DNA from: an uncultured Oscillospiraceae bacterium
GTDB taxonomy: Bacteria > Bacillota > Clostridia > Oscillospirales > Acutalibacteraceae
Direction: 5' to 3'
Assembly: GCA_900554535.1 (NCBI GenBank)
Contig: USIA01000036.1
Span: forward strand, 1 to 12,769
DNA: 12,769 nucleotides
Both the position numbers and the translations under genes were made by a program. This document shows positions 1-7,160 of the stretch, in pieces; position 1 is the first letter of the stretch; the number at the start of each line of letters is the position of its first letter. Under the pieces are notes generated by a model. The model worked only from the letters and a program-made list of their open reading frames with translations. It did no database searches and had not been told where the DNA came from.

Positions 1-317
1 GGCCGCAGGATGCCTGCGCCGCGGTCCTCCCGGCCCACCCGCCGTACCGCCGCCTTGTGCGTTTGTGCCGTCGCCACCAGACTTTCCATGGAAAATCCCG
101 CCGCTGTGCAGAAACGTCGATAATTTTCCAGTACATGCTCCCGGCTGTCGCCACGGTCAAAGCCGAGATTCATGGTGGCGCAGTCGCCTGTGCTCACGCC
201 ACCGAGCCGGGTTGAAAACGCATGATGTACCCAATCCTGCGTTTCCAGCGCGGGCGCTGTCAGATAGGAAACGCCGTTTCGTTCGTGCAGGCGCATATTG
301 CCAAGCTGTGTTTCCAT
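1..317 (-). CDS. pgeF: PgeF/YlmD-family laccase-domain protein (peptidoglycan editing factor), 5' part
   Basis: The frame runs off the left edge of the window, so only about 105 N-terminal codons are present. The start ATG at 315-317 lies 7 nt after a perfect AGGAGG (325-330 on the complement). Readable family hallmarks are HHAFSTRLGGVSTG (about residues 31-44), MNLGFDRGDSRE (49-60), a YRRFC segment, and ATAQTHKAAVRRV (82-94). This is the usual N-terminal half of the DUF152/YfiH/YlmD family. Members are cytoplasmic zinc proteins first called polyphenol oxidases or laccases and later linked to peptidoglycan precursor editing and purine nucleoside phosphorolysis. The catalytic His/Cys residues of the second half lie outside the window. 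The gene has its own promoter behind the terminator of the exonuclease gene, so it probably starts a new transcription unit. Family assignment is confident; the precise reaction is not provable from this part. Confidence 0.85.
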   Translation of the reverse strand, partial: METQLGNMRLHERNGVSYLTAPALETQDWVHHAFSTRLGGVSTGDCATMNLGFDRGDSREHVLENYRRFCTAAGFSMESLVATAQTHKAAVRRVGREDRGAGILR

Positions 318-356
318 CGCATATCCTCCTGAAACCATTTTGGAGATTTGTCTGTC

Positions 357-385
357 ATGATACCATAAGCAGCCATCTGTTGCAA
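357..385 (-). promoter_or_regulatory. Promoter of the pgeF-like gene
   Basis: On the minus strand TTGCAA (380-385) and TATCAT (357-362) are separated by 17 nt. The -10 is preceded by TGG, giving an extended -10. Transcription would start near 350, leaving a leader of about 33 nt with an AGGAGG. The -35 abuts the T-tract of the upstream terminator. Confidence 0.65.
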
Positions 386-386
386 G

Positions 387-409
387 AAAAAATCCGCCTT
401 TCGGCGGAT
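387..409 (-). terminator. Intrinsic terminator of the typA-exonuclease unit
   Basis: Read on the minus strand, a perfect 7-bp stem ATCCGCC/GGCGGAT (409-403 with 398-392) is closed by a GAAA tetraloop and followed by a run of T. It begins 3 nt after the exonuclease stop codon (413-415), as expected for the end of that operon. Confidence 0.9.
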
Positions 410-412
410 CTA

Positions 413-1312
413 TCAGAGAAGCGGGGCCGAAGCGCCTGTGGGATCCGCGTGCTCCGGTTCTTCTTCCGGAGCTACATACGGACGCGTCGTCTTCTTCACT
501 TGCAGCCCCTCGTATTTCAATTTGAACTGCACCCGCCCACAAAATTTCGTTTGGCAGGATGGACAGCAAAACAGCGCATAAAAATTTTTGTTGTGGAGCT
601 GCCAATCCTCACAGCGGTCTGCCGGCGCGCCGCACGCCGGACACGTAAAGGACAGATCTACATTGCGGACCAGCGGATGCTCCATGTCGCTGAGAATCAC
701 AGTACGGAATTCCATCCGCTTATAAAATTCCTCCTGCGTCGCGTCCTGGATAAACGGCTGTAAGCCCGCTGGACCATTGTAGACGGCTTTCAAGCAGCGT
801 GCCGTCAGCAAACTGTCATCCAGCGCGCGATGATGGCCTAATGCGTCCGCATCGATTTGCAAAAGTTCTGCCGCTGTCGAAAGCCCCATCTGTTTGCCCT
901 TTTCATAGGCCATGCGGTCCTCGCAGTATGCCTGCGCATCCACATAATCGGTCAAAAAAGGAATATGTCCATTGCCGCTGAAATAGCGGCAGTTTTCAAT
1001 CAGCGTAAGAATATCAGACGTTCCCCATGTCATCAAAAGGCAGTCGCCGGCCCATTGCCGGAAGCGGCTGACCGCCCGCATAAACTGCGTCCCGGATGCG
1101 AGCTCTTCATCCGTGATGCTGGTCAAGGCCGCGATCTTATCGCTGATTTTTTTGCCGACCTGCGGGCGCACAAGCGCTGCGAAGGTATCTTCCGGCTGCA
1201 TCTGGGCATCCAGTTTCACTGCGCCAAATTCAATGATCTCATTGAGGAATCCCTTGATGCGTTTGCTGTAAGCGCCATTCCACTCCAAATCTAAAACAAC
1301 AATCGGTTTCAT
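413..1312 (-). CDS. DEDDh (DnaQ/KapD-like) 3'-5' exonuclease with C-terminal zinc ribbon
   Basis: This 299-residue protein is an RNase H-fold exonuclease. ExoI is DLEWN with D8 and E10. ExoII is around WGTSD (W96, D100). ExoIII is HRALDD with H161 and D166 (H-x4-D), so it is the DEDDh type, which hydrolyses 3' ends of DNA or RNA with two metal ions. The catalytic part resembles the KapD/ERI1-like group more than the DNA polymerase III epsilon subunit, so RNA or small nucleic acids are plausible substrates (inference). After about residue 185 comes a C-terminal module with CPAC (C224, C227) and CPSC (C250, C253), plus C234, C249 and C258, consistent with a zinc ribbon, then a Pro/Glu-rich tail. 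The ribosome binding site is AAAAGGA, 11 nt before the ATG. The gene lies 28 nt downstream of typA on the same strand and is probably cotranscribed with it. An intrinsic terminator follows directly. Confidence 0.82.
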   Translation of the reverse strand: MKPIVVLDLEWNGAYSKRIKGFLNEIIEFGAVKLDAQMQPEDTFAALVRPQVGKKISDKIAALTSITDEELASGTQFMRAVSRFRQWAGDCLLMTWGTSDILTLIENCRYFSGNGHIPFLTDYVDAQAYCEDRMAYEKGKQMGLSTAAELLQIDADALGHHRALDDSLLTARCLKAVYNGPAGLQPFIQDATQEEFYKRMEFRTVILSDMEHPLVRNVDLSFTCPACGAPADRCEDWQLHNKNFYALFCCPSCQTKFCGRVQFKLKYEGLQVKKTTRPYVAPEEEPEHADPTGASAPLL

Positions 1313-1340
1313 AGGCTAGGCAGTCCTTTTCAGGCGAAGG

Positions 1341-3161
1341 TTATTTCTTTTTGCTGTTCTGCTTCATGCGCTGCTCTTTATTCAAAATGCGTTTGCGCAT
1401 CCGCAGAGACTTGGGTGTAACCTCCAGCAGCTCGTCTTCCTTAATGAACTCCAGGCACTGCTCCAAACTCAGGCGGCTGGGTGGCGTCAGTTTCAGCGCC
1501 TCGTCGGAACCAGCTGCACGGGTGTTGGTGACGTGCTTTTTCTTGCAGACATTGACCACCAGGTCGTCGCTGCGGGGGCTGACGCCAACCACCATGCCCT
1601 CATAAACCTCTGTGCCCGGCCCGATGAAAAGGCGACCGCGGTCCTGCGCATACCACAAGCCATAGCCAGTCGCTTCGCCGGTTTCAAACGCAATCAGGCT
1701 GCCCGTATTGCGCACGGTGATGTCGCCTTTGTACGGCTCATACGCATCAAAGACGTTATTCATGATGCCGTTGCCGTTTGTATCGGTCAGGAATTCCTGA
1801 CGATAGCCCATCAGGCCACGCGCAGGAATGCGGAATTCCAAGTGAGTCATGCCCGTGTCGCGGGTGCCCATATTGACGAGCTCCGCTTTGCGGGAACCCA
1901 GCTTCTCCATGACAGGGCCGACATAGTTGTCCGGCACCTCGATCATCAAAAGCTCAATGGGCTCGCATTTTTTGCCGTTGATCTCTTTATAAATAACCAC
2001 CGGGCTGGAAACCTGGAATTCATAGCCCTGGCGGCGCATTTCTTCAATGAGAATTGACAAATGCAGCTCGCCGCGGCCGGACACCTTGAACGTGTCCGCA
2101 GAATCCGTCTCTTCCACACGCAGGGCGACGTTCGTCTCAATCTCCTTCATCAACCGGTCACGCAAATTCCGGGAAGTCACATATTTTCCCTCTCGGCCGG
2201 CAAAGGGGCTGTTATTGACCATAAACATCATGCTGACTGTCGGCTCGTCAATCTTGACAAATGGCAGCGGTTCCACATGTTCAGGATCGCAGGCTGTCTC
2301 ACCGATGTTCAGATCCGGCATACCGGAAACTGCAACTATGTCGCCCAGCTTAGCCTCTTCGACTTCCACGCGCTTGAGGCCTTCAAACTGATAAAGCTTC
2401 GTGATGCGCTCGTTATGCGTCGTGCCGTCGCGGTGACACAAAGTAACGTTCTGACCGACATGGATGCTGCCACGTTCAACGCGGCCAATGCCGATACGCC
2501 CCACGTAATCGTCATAGTCGATATTGCTGAATAGCACCTGCGTCGGACCATTTAAGTCGCCCTGGGGCGCAGGAATATACTTGAGAATTGCCTCAAACAA
2601 CGGCTTCATGTCCGTTCCGGGCTCTTCCGCAGAATTGGACGCATAGCCATCACGGCCAGACGCATAAACCACCGGGAAATCCAGCTGGTCATCATTGGCG
2701 CCAAGTTCAATAAACAGATCCAATACTTCATCGACGACCTCTGCCGGGCGCGCGCCAGGCCGGTCAATTTTATTGACCACGACAACCGGCTTTTTTCCCA
2801 AACCGAGCGCCTTTTTCAGCACAAAACGCGTCTGCGGCATGCAGCCCTCAAACGCATCAACCAGCAGCAGCACACCGTCGACCATCATCAGGATGCGCTC
2901 CACCTCGCCGCCAAAGTCGGCATGACCGGGCGTGTCCACAATATTGATCTTGACGCCTTGATACATCACGGCTGTATTCTTGGAAAGAATCGTAATGCCG
3001 CGCTCACGCTCCAAGTCGTTGGAATCCATCACGCGTTCTTCCACTGTCTCGTTGCTGCGGAAAACGCCGCTTTGCCGCAGCAGCTGATCCACCAGGGTGG
3101 TTTTGCCGTGGTCAACGTGGGCAATAATCGCAACATTCCGCAAATCATTTCTTGTATCCAT
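1341..3161 (-). CDS. typA: Ribosome-associated translational GTPase TypA/BipA
   Basis: At 606 residues this is the normal full length of TypA/BipA, an EF-G-like GTPase that binds 70S ribosomes and assists 50S assembly and stress or cold adaptation. The G motifs are all present: G1 AHVDHGKT (14-21), G2 RGIT (about 54-57), G3 DTPGH (76-80), G4 NKID (130-133), G5 YASG (about 166-169). They are followed by the beta-barrel domain II, the EF-G-like domains III and V (for example the SGRGELHLSILIEEMRRQGYE stretch and ARGLMGYRQEF), and the family-specific C-terminal domain with LEFIKEDELLEVTP and a basic end (MRKRILNKEQRMK). The ATG at 3159-3161 follows GAGGG by about 10 nt. An extended -10 promoter lies about 80 nt upstream, and the exonuclease gene follows after 28 nt. 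No truncation or missing motif is seen. Confidence 0.97.
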   Translation of the reverse strand: MDTRNDLRNVAIIAHVDHGKTTLVDQLLRQSGVFRSNETVEERVMDSNDLERERGITILSKNTAVMYQGVKINIVDTPGHADFGGEVERILMMVDGVLLLVDAFEGCMPQTRFVLKKALGLGKKPVVVVNKIDRPGARPAEVVDEVLDLFIELGANDDQLDFPVVYASGRDGYASNSAEEPGTDMKPLFEAILKYIPAPQGDLNGPTQVLFSNIDYDDYVGRIGIGRVERGSIHVGQNVTLCHRDGTTHNERITKLYQFEGLKRVEVEEAKLGDIVAVSGMPDLNIGETACDPEHVEPLPFVKIDEPTVSMMFMVNNSPFAGREGKYVTSRNLRDRLMKEIETNVALRVEETDSADTFKVSGRGELHLSILIEEMRRQGYEFQVSSPVVIYKEINGKKCEPIELLMIEVPDNYVGPVMEKLGSRKAELVNMGTRDTGMTHLEFRIPARGLMGYRQEFLTDTNGNGIMNNVFDAYEPYKGDITVRNTGSLIAFETGEATGYGLWYAQDRGRLFIGPGTEVYEGMVVGVSPRSDDLVVNVCKKKHVTNTRAAGSDEALKLTPPSRLSLEQCLEFIKEDELLEVTPKSLRMRKRILNKEQRMKQNSKKK

Positions 3162-3246
3162 AGAATTTGATCCCTCTTACTTCAGAAATCCATATTTCCG
3201 ACTCTGCCCGCGACTTTCTCCGGACAAAGCGTACTCAAACTAAATT

Positions 3247-3275
3247 ATTATACCATAGCTGCGCAAAGAAGGGAA
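3247..3275 (-). promoter_or_regulatory. Promoter of typA
   Basis: The minus strand carries TATAAT (3247-3252) preceded by TGG, an extended -10. The -35 area 17 nt further upstream is a poor match, as is common with extended -10 promoters. The start would be near 3240, giving a leader of roughly 78 nt in which I see no clear riboswitch. Confidence 0.6.
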
Positions 3276-3323
3276 TATAAAATCCTTTTCCACGTTCTCA
3301 AAAATATTTGCGCAGTCTGCTGG

Positions 3324-3373
3324 GGAAAAAGATAAAAGACGCTGCTTCCTACCATTCGTTTGGAAGCAGCGCC
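3324..3373 (-). terminator. Intrinsic terminator behind tRNA-Gly
   Basis: A long stem, 3362-3373 with 3338-3349 (12 positions, one mismatch; core GCTGCTTCC/GGAAGCAGC), closes a 12-nt loop. On the minus strand it is followed by TTTTATCTTTTT. It lies about 24 nt past the tRNA 3' end and before the typA promoter, so it isolates the tRNA transcript. A small GCGG/CCGC hairpin (3381-3392) sits between tRNA and terminator. Confidence 0.85.
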
Positions 3374-3396
3374 TTTCTATGCGGAAACCCGCTTTT

Positions 3397-3472
3397 TGGA
3401 GCGAACGACGAGGCTCGAACTCGCTACCTCCACCTTGGCAAGGTGGCGCTCTACCAGATGAGCTACGTTCGC
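3397..3472 (-). tRNA. tRNA-Gly (anticodon GCC)
   Basis: A full cloverleaf reads on the minus strand. It has a perfect 7-bp acceptor stem GCGAACG/CGTTCGC (3472-3466 with 3407-3401), a D stem GCTC/GAGC with a GG-containing loop, an anticodon stem CCACC/GGTGG around loop TTGCCAA, a 5-nt variable loop, and a T stem with loop TTCGAGC. The discriminator is T and the CCA end is encoded (3397-3399), giving 76 nt in total. Anticodon GCC decodes GGC/GGU glycine codons. It has its own near-consensus promoter and terminator and stands alone between typA and the antiporter gene. Confidence 0.97.
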
Positions 3473-3490
3473 GTTCAGACTGCAAGAGCT

Positions 3491-3520
3491 ATTATACTAC
3501 AGCATTTTCGAATATGTCAA
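3491..3520 (-). promoter_or_regulatory. Promoter of tRNA-Gly
   Basis: Minus-strand TTGACA (3515-3520) and TATAAT (3491-3496) are both exact consensus hexamers, spaced 18 nt, inside an AT-rich stretch that could act as an UP element. The start would be near 3484, a dozen bases before the mature 5' end, as expected for a strong stable-RNA promoter. Confidence 0.88.
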
Positions 3521-3600
3521 TAGAAAAATGAAAATTTTTCAAAATTCTTTTGGCCAGCACAAACGCTACCATACTCTGCCCTTGCAGTTCCCATCCATCT

Positions 3601-4863
3601 CTATTTGTTCTCGCTCGCCTGTTTCTCTATAAGCGCATATCCATCGGTACGGGGAATCGCCGGTTCCCCGGTTCCCGCTCCGCCTTTGTTTTTATCTTTA
3701 AAGACCACTTTTAACAAAATCGGAGCCAGAATCGTCGTTACAATCACAACGATGACCACTGGGCCAAACAATGTCGAACTCATCAGCCCGAGCGATGCGC
3801 CCTTTGTGGCCACAATCAGCGCGACCTCGCCACGTGAGATCATGCCCACGCCCACCTGGAGCGACTCATGGTTCGTCATTTTGCAAAGCTTTGCGCCAAA
3901 CCCGCAACCAATCACCTTCGTTATCACAGCAATCACGCAAAGCAGGACGGCAAACAGAATAATCGTTCCGCTCATGCTCGGCAGCGTCACCTTCAGTCCA
4001 ACGCTTGCAAAGAAGATCGGCGATAAAAAGGCATAATTGATGGTCTCGAAGCGGCGTGAAATATATTGCTTGCGCTGGGTGTTGCTGATAATCACGCCGG
4101 CCAGGTACGCGCCGGTGATATCCGCAACGCCGAAAAATTTCTCCGCACAGAAAGAGAGCAACAGGCAAAAGACGAACGCCAGAATCACAAAGCGACGCAT
4201 GTCCTTATTGTAGTGTTCCTGATATTTCTCGAACAGCTTATTGAAGATGATGCCAATCACAATGGCAAACACAAAGAAGAGCACAATCTGGAGCAATGTC
4301 ATGCCGATATTCACAGACGTGTCCGCCATCGAGGTAATCAGGGTCAGGGCAATGATGCCCAAAACGTCGTCGATTACGGCTGCGCCGAGGATCGTGTTGC
4401 CGGCAGGCGTGTTGAGCTTGCCGATTTCTCTGAGCGTTTCCACTGTGATGCTGACGCTTGTCGCCGTCAGGATCACACCGATGAAGATATTTTGCAGGTA
4501 AACCGGCGCGGAAACGTCCTCCCCTCCCTGGTTGAACACCGTCGCCAGCAAAAAGCCGCCAATCAACGGCACAATGACACCAATGAGTGCCACAATAAAG
4601 CAAGCCTTGCCTGCCTTTTTCATTTCCTGCATGTCTGTCTCCAAACCAGCAGAAAACATCAGCGTGATGACGCCCACTTCACTGAGCATGGAAATAAACT
4701 CCGTCTCCTTCAAAATGCCCAAAATAGCGGGCCCCAAGACAAGGCCTGCCAACAAGGCACCCACCACCTGCGGCATATGAAACCTGCGCGTCACCAGTCC
4801 CAAAACTTTTGTGCTTAAGAGGATCAAAGCCAAGTCAAGCAAAAAATCATATGACTGCATCAT
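3601..4863 (-). CDS. CPA2-family cation/proton antiporter (NapA/KefB-like, no regulatory domain)
   Basis: About 420 residues form a multispanning (around 12 segments) inner-membrane exchanger of the monovalent cation:proton antiporter-2 family, moving Na+ or K+ against H+. Family signatures include the MPQVVGALLAGLVLGP segment, TLMFSAGLETD, TATSVSITVETLREIG, the ion-site segment AAVIDDVLGI (Asp pair at about residues 165-166), and ISRGEVALIVATKG. The adjacent Asp-Asp pair is the NapA/NhaA-type arrangement associated with electrogenic exchange; which cation is moved cannot be told. No C-terminal TrkA-N/KTN domain is present, only a short hydrophilic tail. Start choice: an ATG at 4887 is possible but has no binding site and would leave a leader of only about 16 nt. 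The two ATGs at 4863 and 4860 follow AAGGGGG by 5 and 8 nt, so one of these is preferred. Divergent from the primosome genes. No clear terminator is seen after the TAG stop. Confidence 0.9.
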   Translation of the reverse strand: MMQSYDFLLDLALILLSTKVLGLVTRRFHMPQVVGALLAGLVLGPAILGILKETEFISMLSEVGVITLMFSAGLETDMQEMKKAGKACFIVALIGVIVPLIGGFLLATVFNQGGEDVSAPVYLQNIFIGVILTATSVSITVETLREIGKLNTPAGNTILGAAVIDDVLGIIALTLITSMADTSVNIGMTLLQIVLFFVFAIVIGIIFNKLFEKYQEHYNKDMRRFVILAFVFCLLLSFCAEKFFGVADITGAYLAGVIISNTQRKQYISRRFETINYAFLSPIFFASVGLKVTLPSMSGTIILFAVLLCVIAVITKVIGCGFGAKLCKMTNHESLQVGVGMISRGEVALIVATKGASLGLMSSTLFGPVVIVVIVTTILAPILLKVVFKDKNKGGAGTGEPAIPRTDGYALIEKQASENK

Positions 4864-4909
4864 CCATTCCCCCTTCTGCTCCGCCATCCATCTGGATGCT
4901 GTTTAATTG

Positions 4910-4938
4910 ATTATACGCCATTTTCCGAAAAAAAGAAA
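4910..4938 (-). promoter_or_regulatory. Candidate promoter of the antiporter gene
   Basis: Minus-strand TATAAT (4910-4915) has a weak -35 (TTTCTT, 4933-4938) at 17 nt. The next 70 bases upstream are very AT-rich with several A/T tracts (about 4928-4985) shared with the divergent promoter, which may bend the DNA. The start would be near 4903. Confidence 0.5.
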
Positions 4939-5027
4939 GAAAAGTACGAGAAGTTTTTTGATTTTTTTATTTATAATTTTATTTATGATTGAAAAATCCG
5001 CCTGATTTTATAGCCTTTTCTGTACAG

Positions 5028-5056
5028 TTGTATTCTGGGGCATCCAATGTTATAAT
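5028..5056 (+). promoter_or_regulatory. Promoter P1 of the DnaD-protein/helicase-loader operon
   Basis: TTGTAT (5028-5033) and TATAAT (5051-5056) are spaced 17 nt, with TGT before the -10 (extended -10). The start would be near 5063, so the leader of about 78 nt contains both palindromes at 5074-5113. Confidence 0.65.
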
Positions 5057-5073
5057 AGCGTTGTTATTCGAAT

Positions 5074-5113
5074 TATGTCAGATATTTTGACATATGTCAT
5101 CTCGTATGACATA
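5074..5113 (+). promoter_or_regulatory. Two adjacent 21-bp palindromes, probable operator, overlapping a second possible promoter
   Basis: Site 1 (5074-5094) and site 2 (5093-5113) are both exactly TATGTCA-N7-TGACATA. They share two bases, and their centres are 19 bp apart. Within them lies a possible second promoter P2: TTGACA (5087-5092), 17 nt, CATAAA (5110-5115) with an upstream TGA. Site 2 would fill its spacer and site 1 would cover its -35. The core TGTCA-N7-TGACA formally fits the GlnR/TnrA-type consensus TGTNA-N7-TNACA, but any dimeric repressor could be meant. In RNA each palindrome could also form a 7-8 bp hairpin. There is no T-run, so these are not terminators. Confidence 0.6.
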
Positions 5114-5140
5114 AAACCATGAGCAGCGGGGAGGTTCGGC

Positions 5141-6142
5141 ATGCAATATCAATTGGACAACGGCATCTGGAGTAGCGTTTTTGCCGTTCCAACAGCGGTT
5201 GTGGATGCGCATCTGCGCCTAAGCGGCGGTGTCCAACTCAAAGCGCTGCTCTGGGTACTGCGGCAAGGCACGGACACATTTGAAGACAGCGCGCTGGGCG
5301 AGGCCCTGGGGATCAGCCCGGCAGATGCCCGCGACGCGCTTTCCTACTGGCAGGAAACCGGCATCCTCCAATTCCACGCTGAGGGAACCGCTGCAGCGTC
5401 AGAAGCCGCTGCAGCGGCGCCCCAAGCGCCGGAAAGCCAACGAAACAAATCGGCTGTGCCCAAACATCGTCCACTGCCGCGGGCTGAGCGGCCGGATCCG
5501 ACATTTGTCGCCAAGCGTATGCAGGAAAGTGAAGAAATCCGCTGCCTGATGGAGGAAGCCGAGCAGATTCTTGGCCGTCTGCTTTCGCCGGGCGATCTGG
5601 GCGTTTTGCTTATGCTGCACGATCATTATGGTCTGCCAGTCGACGTAATCCTGATGCTGCTGCAATATGCGGCAAGCAATGGCAAGGGAAACATGCGCTA
5701 TATTGAAAAAGTGGCGCAAAATTGGGCCGATGAGGGTATCACTACCCATATGCAGGCGGAAGAAAAATTGCAGGCGCTGACGAATGTCCGCCGCGCCTGG
5801 GACACCGTACAGCGCACGCTCGGTCTCCCCGCACGCGCACCCTCTACCCGCGAGGAAAATTATGTTTCCGCGTGGGTGCTGGATTGGAAATTTTCCCCGG
5901 AAATGATCAAGCTGGCTTACGACCGCTGCATTGATGCAACCGGCAAGTTTGCTGCAGGGTACATACACAAAATTCTGGAGCGCTGGCATCGGGAAAAGAT
6001 CACAACACCGCAACAGGTGGAGGCGGACGCCCAGAAAAAGGCCCGTTCGCGCGAGGAAGCCGCGCAGCCTTCCTATGATATAGACGCCTATGAACGCGAA
6101 AGCTGGTATGATACAATGGAGGATCCAACGGATGGGATATAG
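5141..6142 (+). CDS. DnaD-domain replication initiation/primosome protein with two DnaD C-terminal domains
   Basis: This 333-residue protein has an N-terminal winged-helix-like part (about 1-80, with AHLRLSGGVQLKALLWVL and a helix-turn-helix-like ALGEALGISPADARDALSYW). An Ala/Pro-rich linker (about 82-118) follows, and then two DnaD C-terminal (DDBH2) repeats. The YxxxIxxxW-type signatures are YIEKVAQNW (187-195) and YIHKILERW (274-282). DnaD proteins act in primosome assembly at oriC and restart sites and remodel DNA, upstream of the helicase loader. The start ATG follows GGGGAGG (5128-5134) by 6 nt. The next gene is the loader itself, overlapping by 11 nt, which supports translational coupling and a joint role. 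Two DnaD C-terminal domains are more than in B. subtilis DnaD and resemble the longer clostridial and phage versions. The acidic C-terminus (DIDAYERESWYDTMED) may bind a partner (inference). Confidence 0.9.
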   Translation: MQYQLDNGIWSSVFAVPTAVVDAHLRLSGGVQLKALLWVLRQGTDTFEDSALGEALGISPADARDALSYWQETGILQFHAEGTAAASEAAAAAPQAPESQRNKSAVPKHRPLPRAERPDPTFVAKRMQESEEIRCLMEEAEQILGRLLSPGDLGVLLMLHDHYGLPVDVILMLLQYAASNGKGNMRYIEKVAQNWADEGITTHMQAEEKLQALTNVRRAWDTVQRTLGLPARAPSTREENYVSAWVLDWKFSPEMIKLAYDRCIDATGKFAAGYIHKILERWHREKITTPQQVEADAQKKARSREEAAQPSYDIDAYERESWYDTMEDPTDGI

Positions 6143-7160
6143 CCGTTCTGTTTATGACGCCGTTTATGCAACGCTCAACGCCCGCCGCATGCAGGCGGAG
6201 CAAGAGGCAGACCGCCGGCGCGCCCAGTTTTACCGGATGGAACCGCGAGGGCAAGAGATCGACCGGCTGCTGACGCACACCGGCGTGGAGGCAGCCAAGG
6301 CTGTGCTTGGCGGCAAGGATGTGCGCCAGGCACTGGAGGCGCTGCGCGTGGAAAACCAGCGTCTCCAACAGGAACGCGCCGCTCTTCTCGCCAAACACGG
6401 AATGCGTCCCGAGGATTTGGAGCCAGCCTATACATGCCCAAAATGCAAGGACCGCGGCAATGTGGATGGCCGGATGTGCGACTGCATGAAAGAATTGTTG
6501 CGCGCGCAGGCGCGGCGTCAGTTGAATACAGACACCCCGCTCGAGCAGTGCACCTTCGAGACCTTTGACCTGTCTTATTATGCTGATACGCCGGATGCTC
6601 AGGGACGCATTCCCCGGAAGTGGATGGAACGGCAGTTTTCATTTTGCCAGCGGTATGCCTATCAATTTAACGGCCGCTCGGAAAGCCTCTTGATGGCGGG
6701 CAAGACCGGCTTGGGGAAAACGCACCTTTCCCTGGCCATCGCAAAAGTGGTGATCGACCGGGGATTCGGCGTGGTCTACGGCAGCGTGCAGAACCTTCTT
6801 TCGCGCCTGGCAGACGAACATTTTGGCCGTTCGGACGGAAACACAATGCAAAGCCTGTTGGACTGCGACCTGCTGATTCTCGATGATTTGGGGACAGAAT
6901 TCCGCAGTCAGTTTTCAATTGCCGCATTATACAATATCGTCAATTCGCGTCAGCTGGCCCAGAAGCCGGTTATCATGAGCACCAATCTGACCATCCGAGA
7001 GATGGCAGAATATTATACGGAACGCTTTTCGTCCCGTGTGATCGGCGGCTATAAGCGTGTCCAGTTTATCGGCACTGATGTCCGCCAACAAAAGCGCCTG
7101 GGACACGGGCCTGTTCGCCCGGCTACAACGCCCGCTGGTCACCGGCCACCCCAACATTAA
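6132..7160 (+). CDS. Replicative helicase loader, DnaC/DnaI-type AAA+ ATPase with N-terminal zinc site
   Basis: 342 residues from the chosen start. An N-terminal helical, helicase-binding-type region rich in Arg/Gln/Glu is followed by a four-cysteine zinc site, CPKC (C102, C105) and CDC (C116, C118), typical of DnaI-like loaders. Then comes the AAA+ core: Walker A GKTGLGKT (190-197), Walker B LLILDDLG (247-254), sensor-1 STN (283-285), and an arginine-finger-like ERFSSR (297-302). The protein should load the DnaB/DnaC-type hexameric helicase with the DnaD protein made from the same transcript. Two upstream in-frame ATGs (6090, 6108) have no convincing binding site and would overlap dnaD deeply. 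ATG 6132 follows GGAGG (6118-6122) by 9 nt and overlaps the dnaD stop by 11 nt. After the usual RQQKRL end a basic, Pro-rich tail of about 20 residues continues to the stop just before the terminator stem. Confidence 0.9.
   Translation: MGYSRSVYDAVYATLNARRMQAEQEADRRRAQFYRMEPRGQEIDRLLTHTGVEAAKAVLGGKDVRQALEALRVENQRLQQERAALLAKHGMRPEDLEPAYTCPKCKDRGNVDGRMCDCMKELLRAQARRQLNTDTPLEQCTFETFDLSYYADTPDAQGRIPRKWMERQFSFCQRYAYQFNGRSESLLMAGKTGLGKTHLSLAIAKVVIDRGFGVVYGSVQNLLSRLADEHFGRSDGNTMQSLLDCDLLILDDLGTEFRSQFSIAALYNIVNSRQLAQKPVIMSTNLTIREMAEYYTERFSSRVIGGYKRVQFIGTDVRQQKRLGHGPVRPATTPAGHRPPQH

Noticed and set aside
65..763. Plus-strand frame of 232 codons
   Set aside because: It runs antisense across the pgeF-like gene, a promoter, a terminator and the exonuclease end, and its composition is not protein-like.
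3240..3485. Minus-strand open frame of 81 codons
   Set aside because: It covers the tRNA-Gly gene, its terminator and the typA promoter; it is an accidental frame.
3540..3600. Terminator for the antiporter gene
   Set aside because: Only a 4-bp CTGC/GCAG stem is visible, without a proper T-tract behind it.
4066..4818. Plus-strand frame of 250 codons opposite the antiporter gene
   Set aside because: It is a His/Gln-rich mirror frame of a hydrophobic membrane protein; no start signal.
5074..5113. Palindromes as intrinsic terminators
   Set aside because: Stems are AT-rich and no T-run follows; operator or leader hairpins are more plausible.
5119..5175. Short upstream frame starting at an ATG before the DnaD gene
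   Set aside because: It has no binding site of its own, lies in a different frame, and the real ATG has GGGGAGG at ideal spacing.
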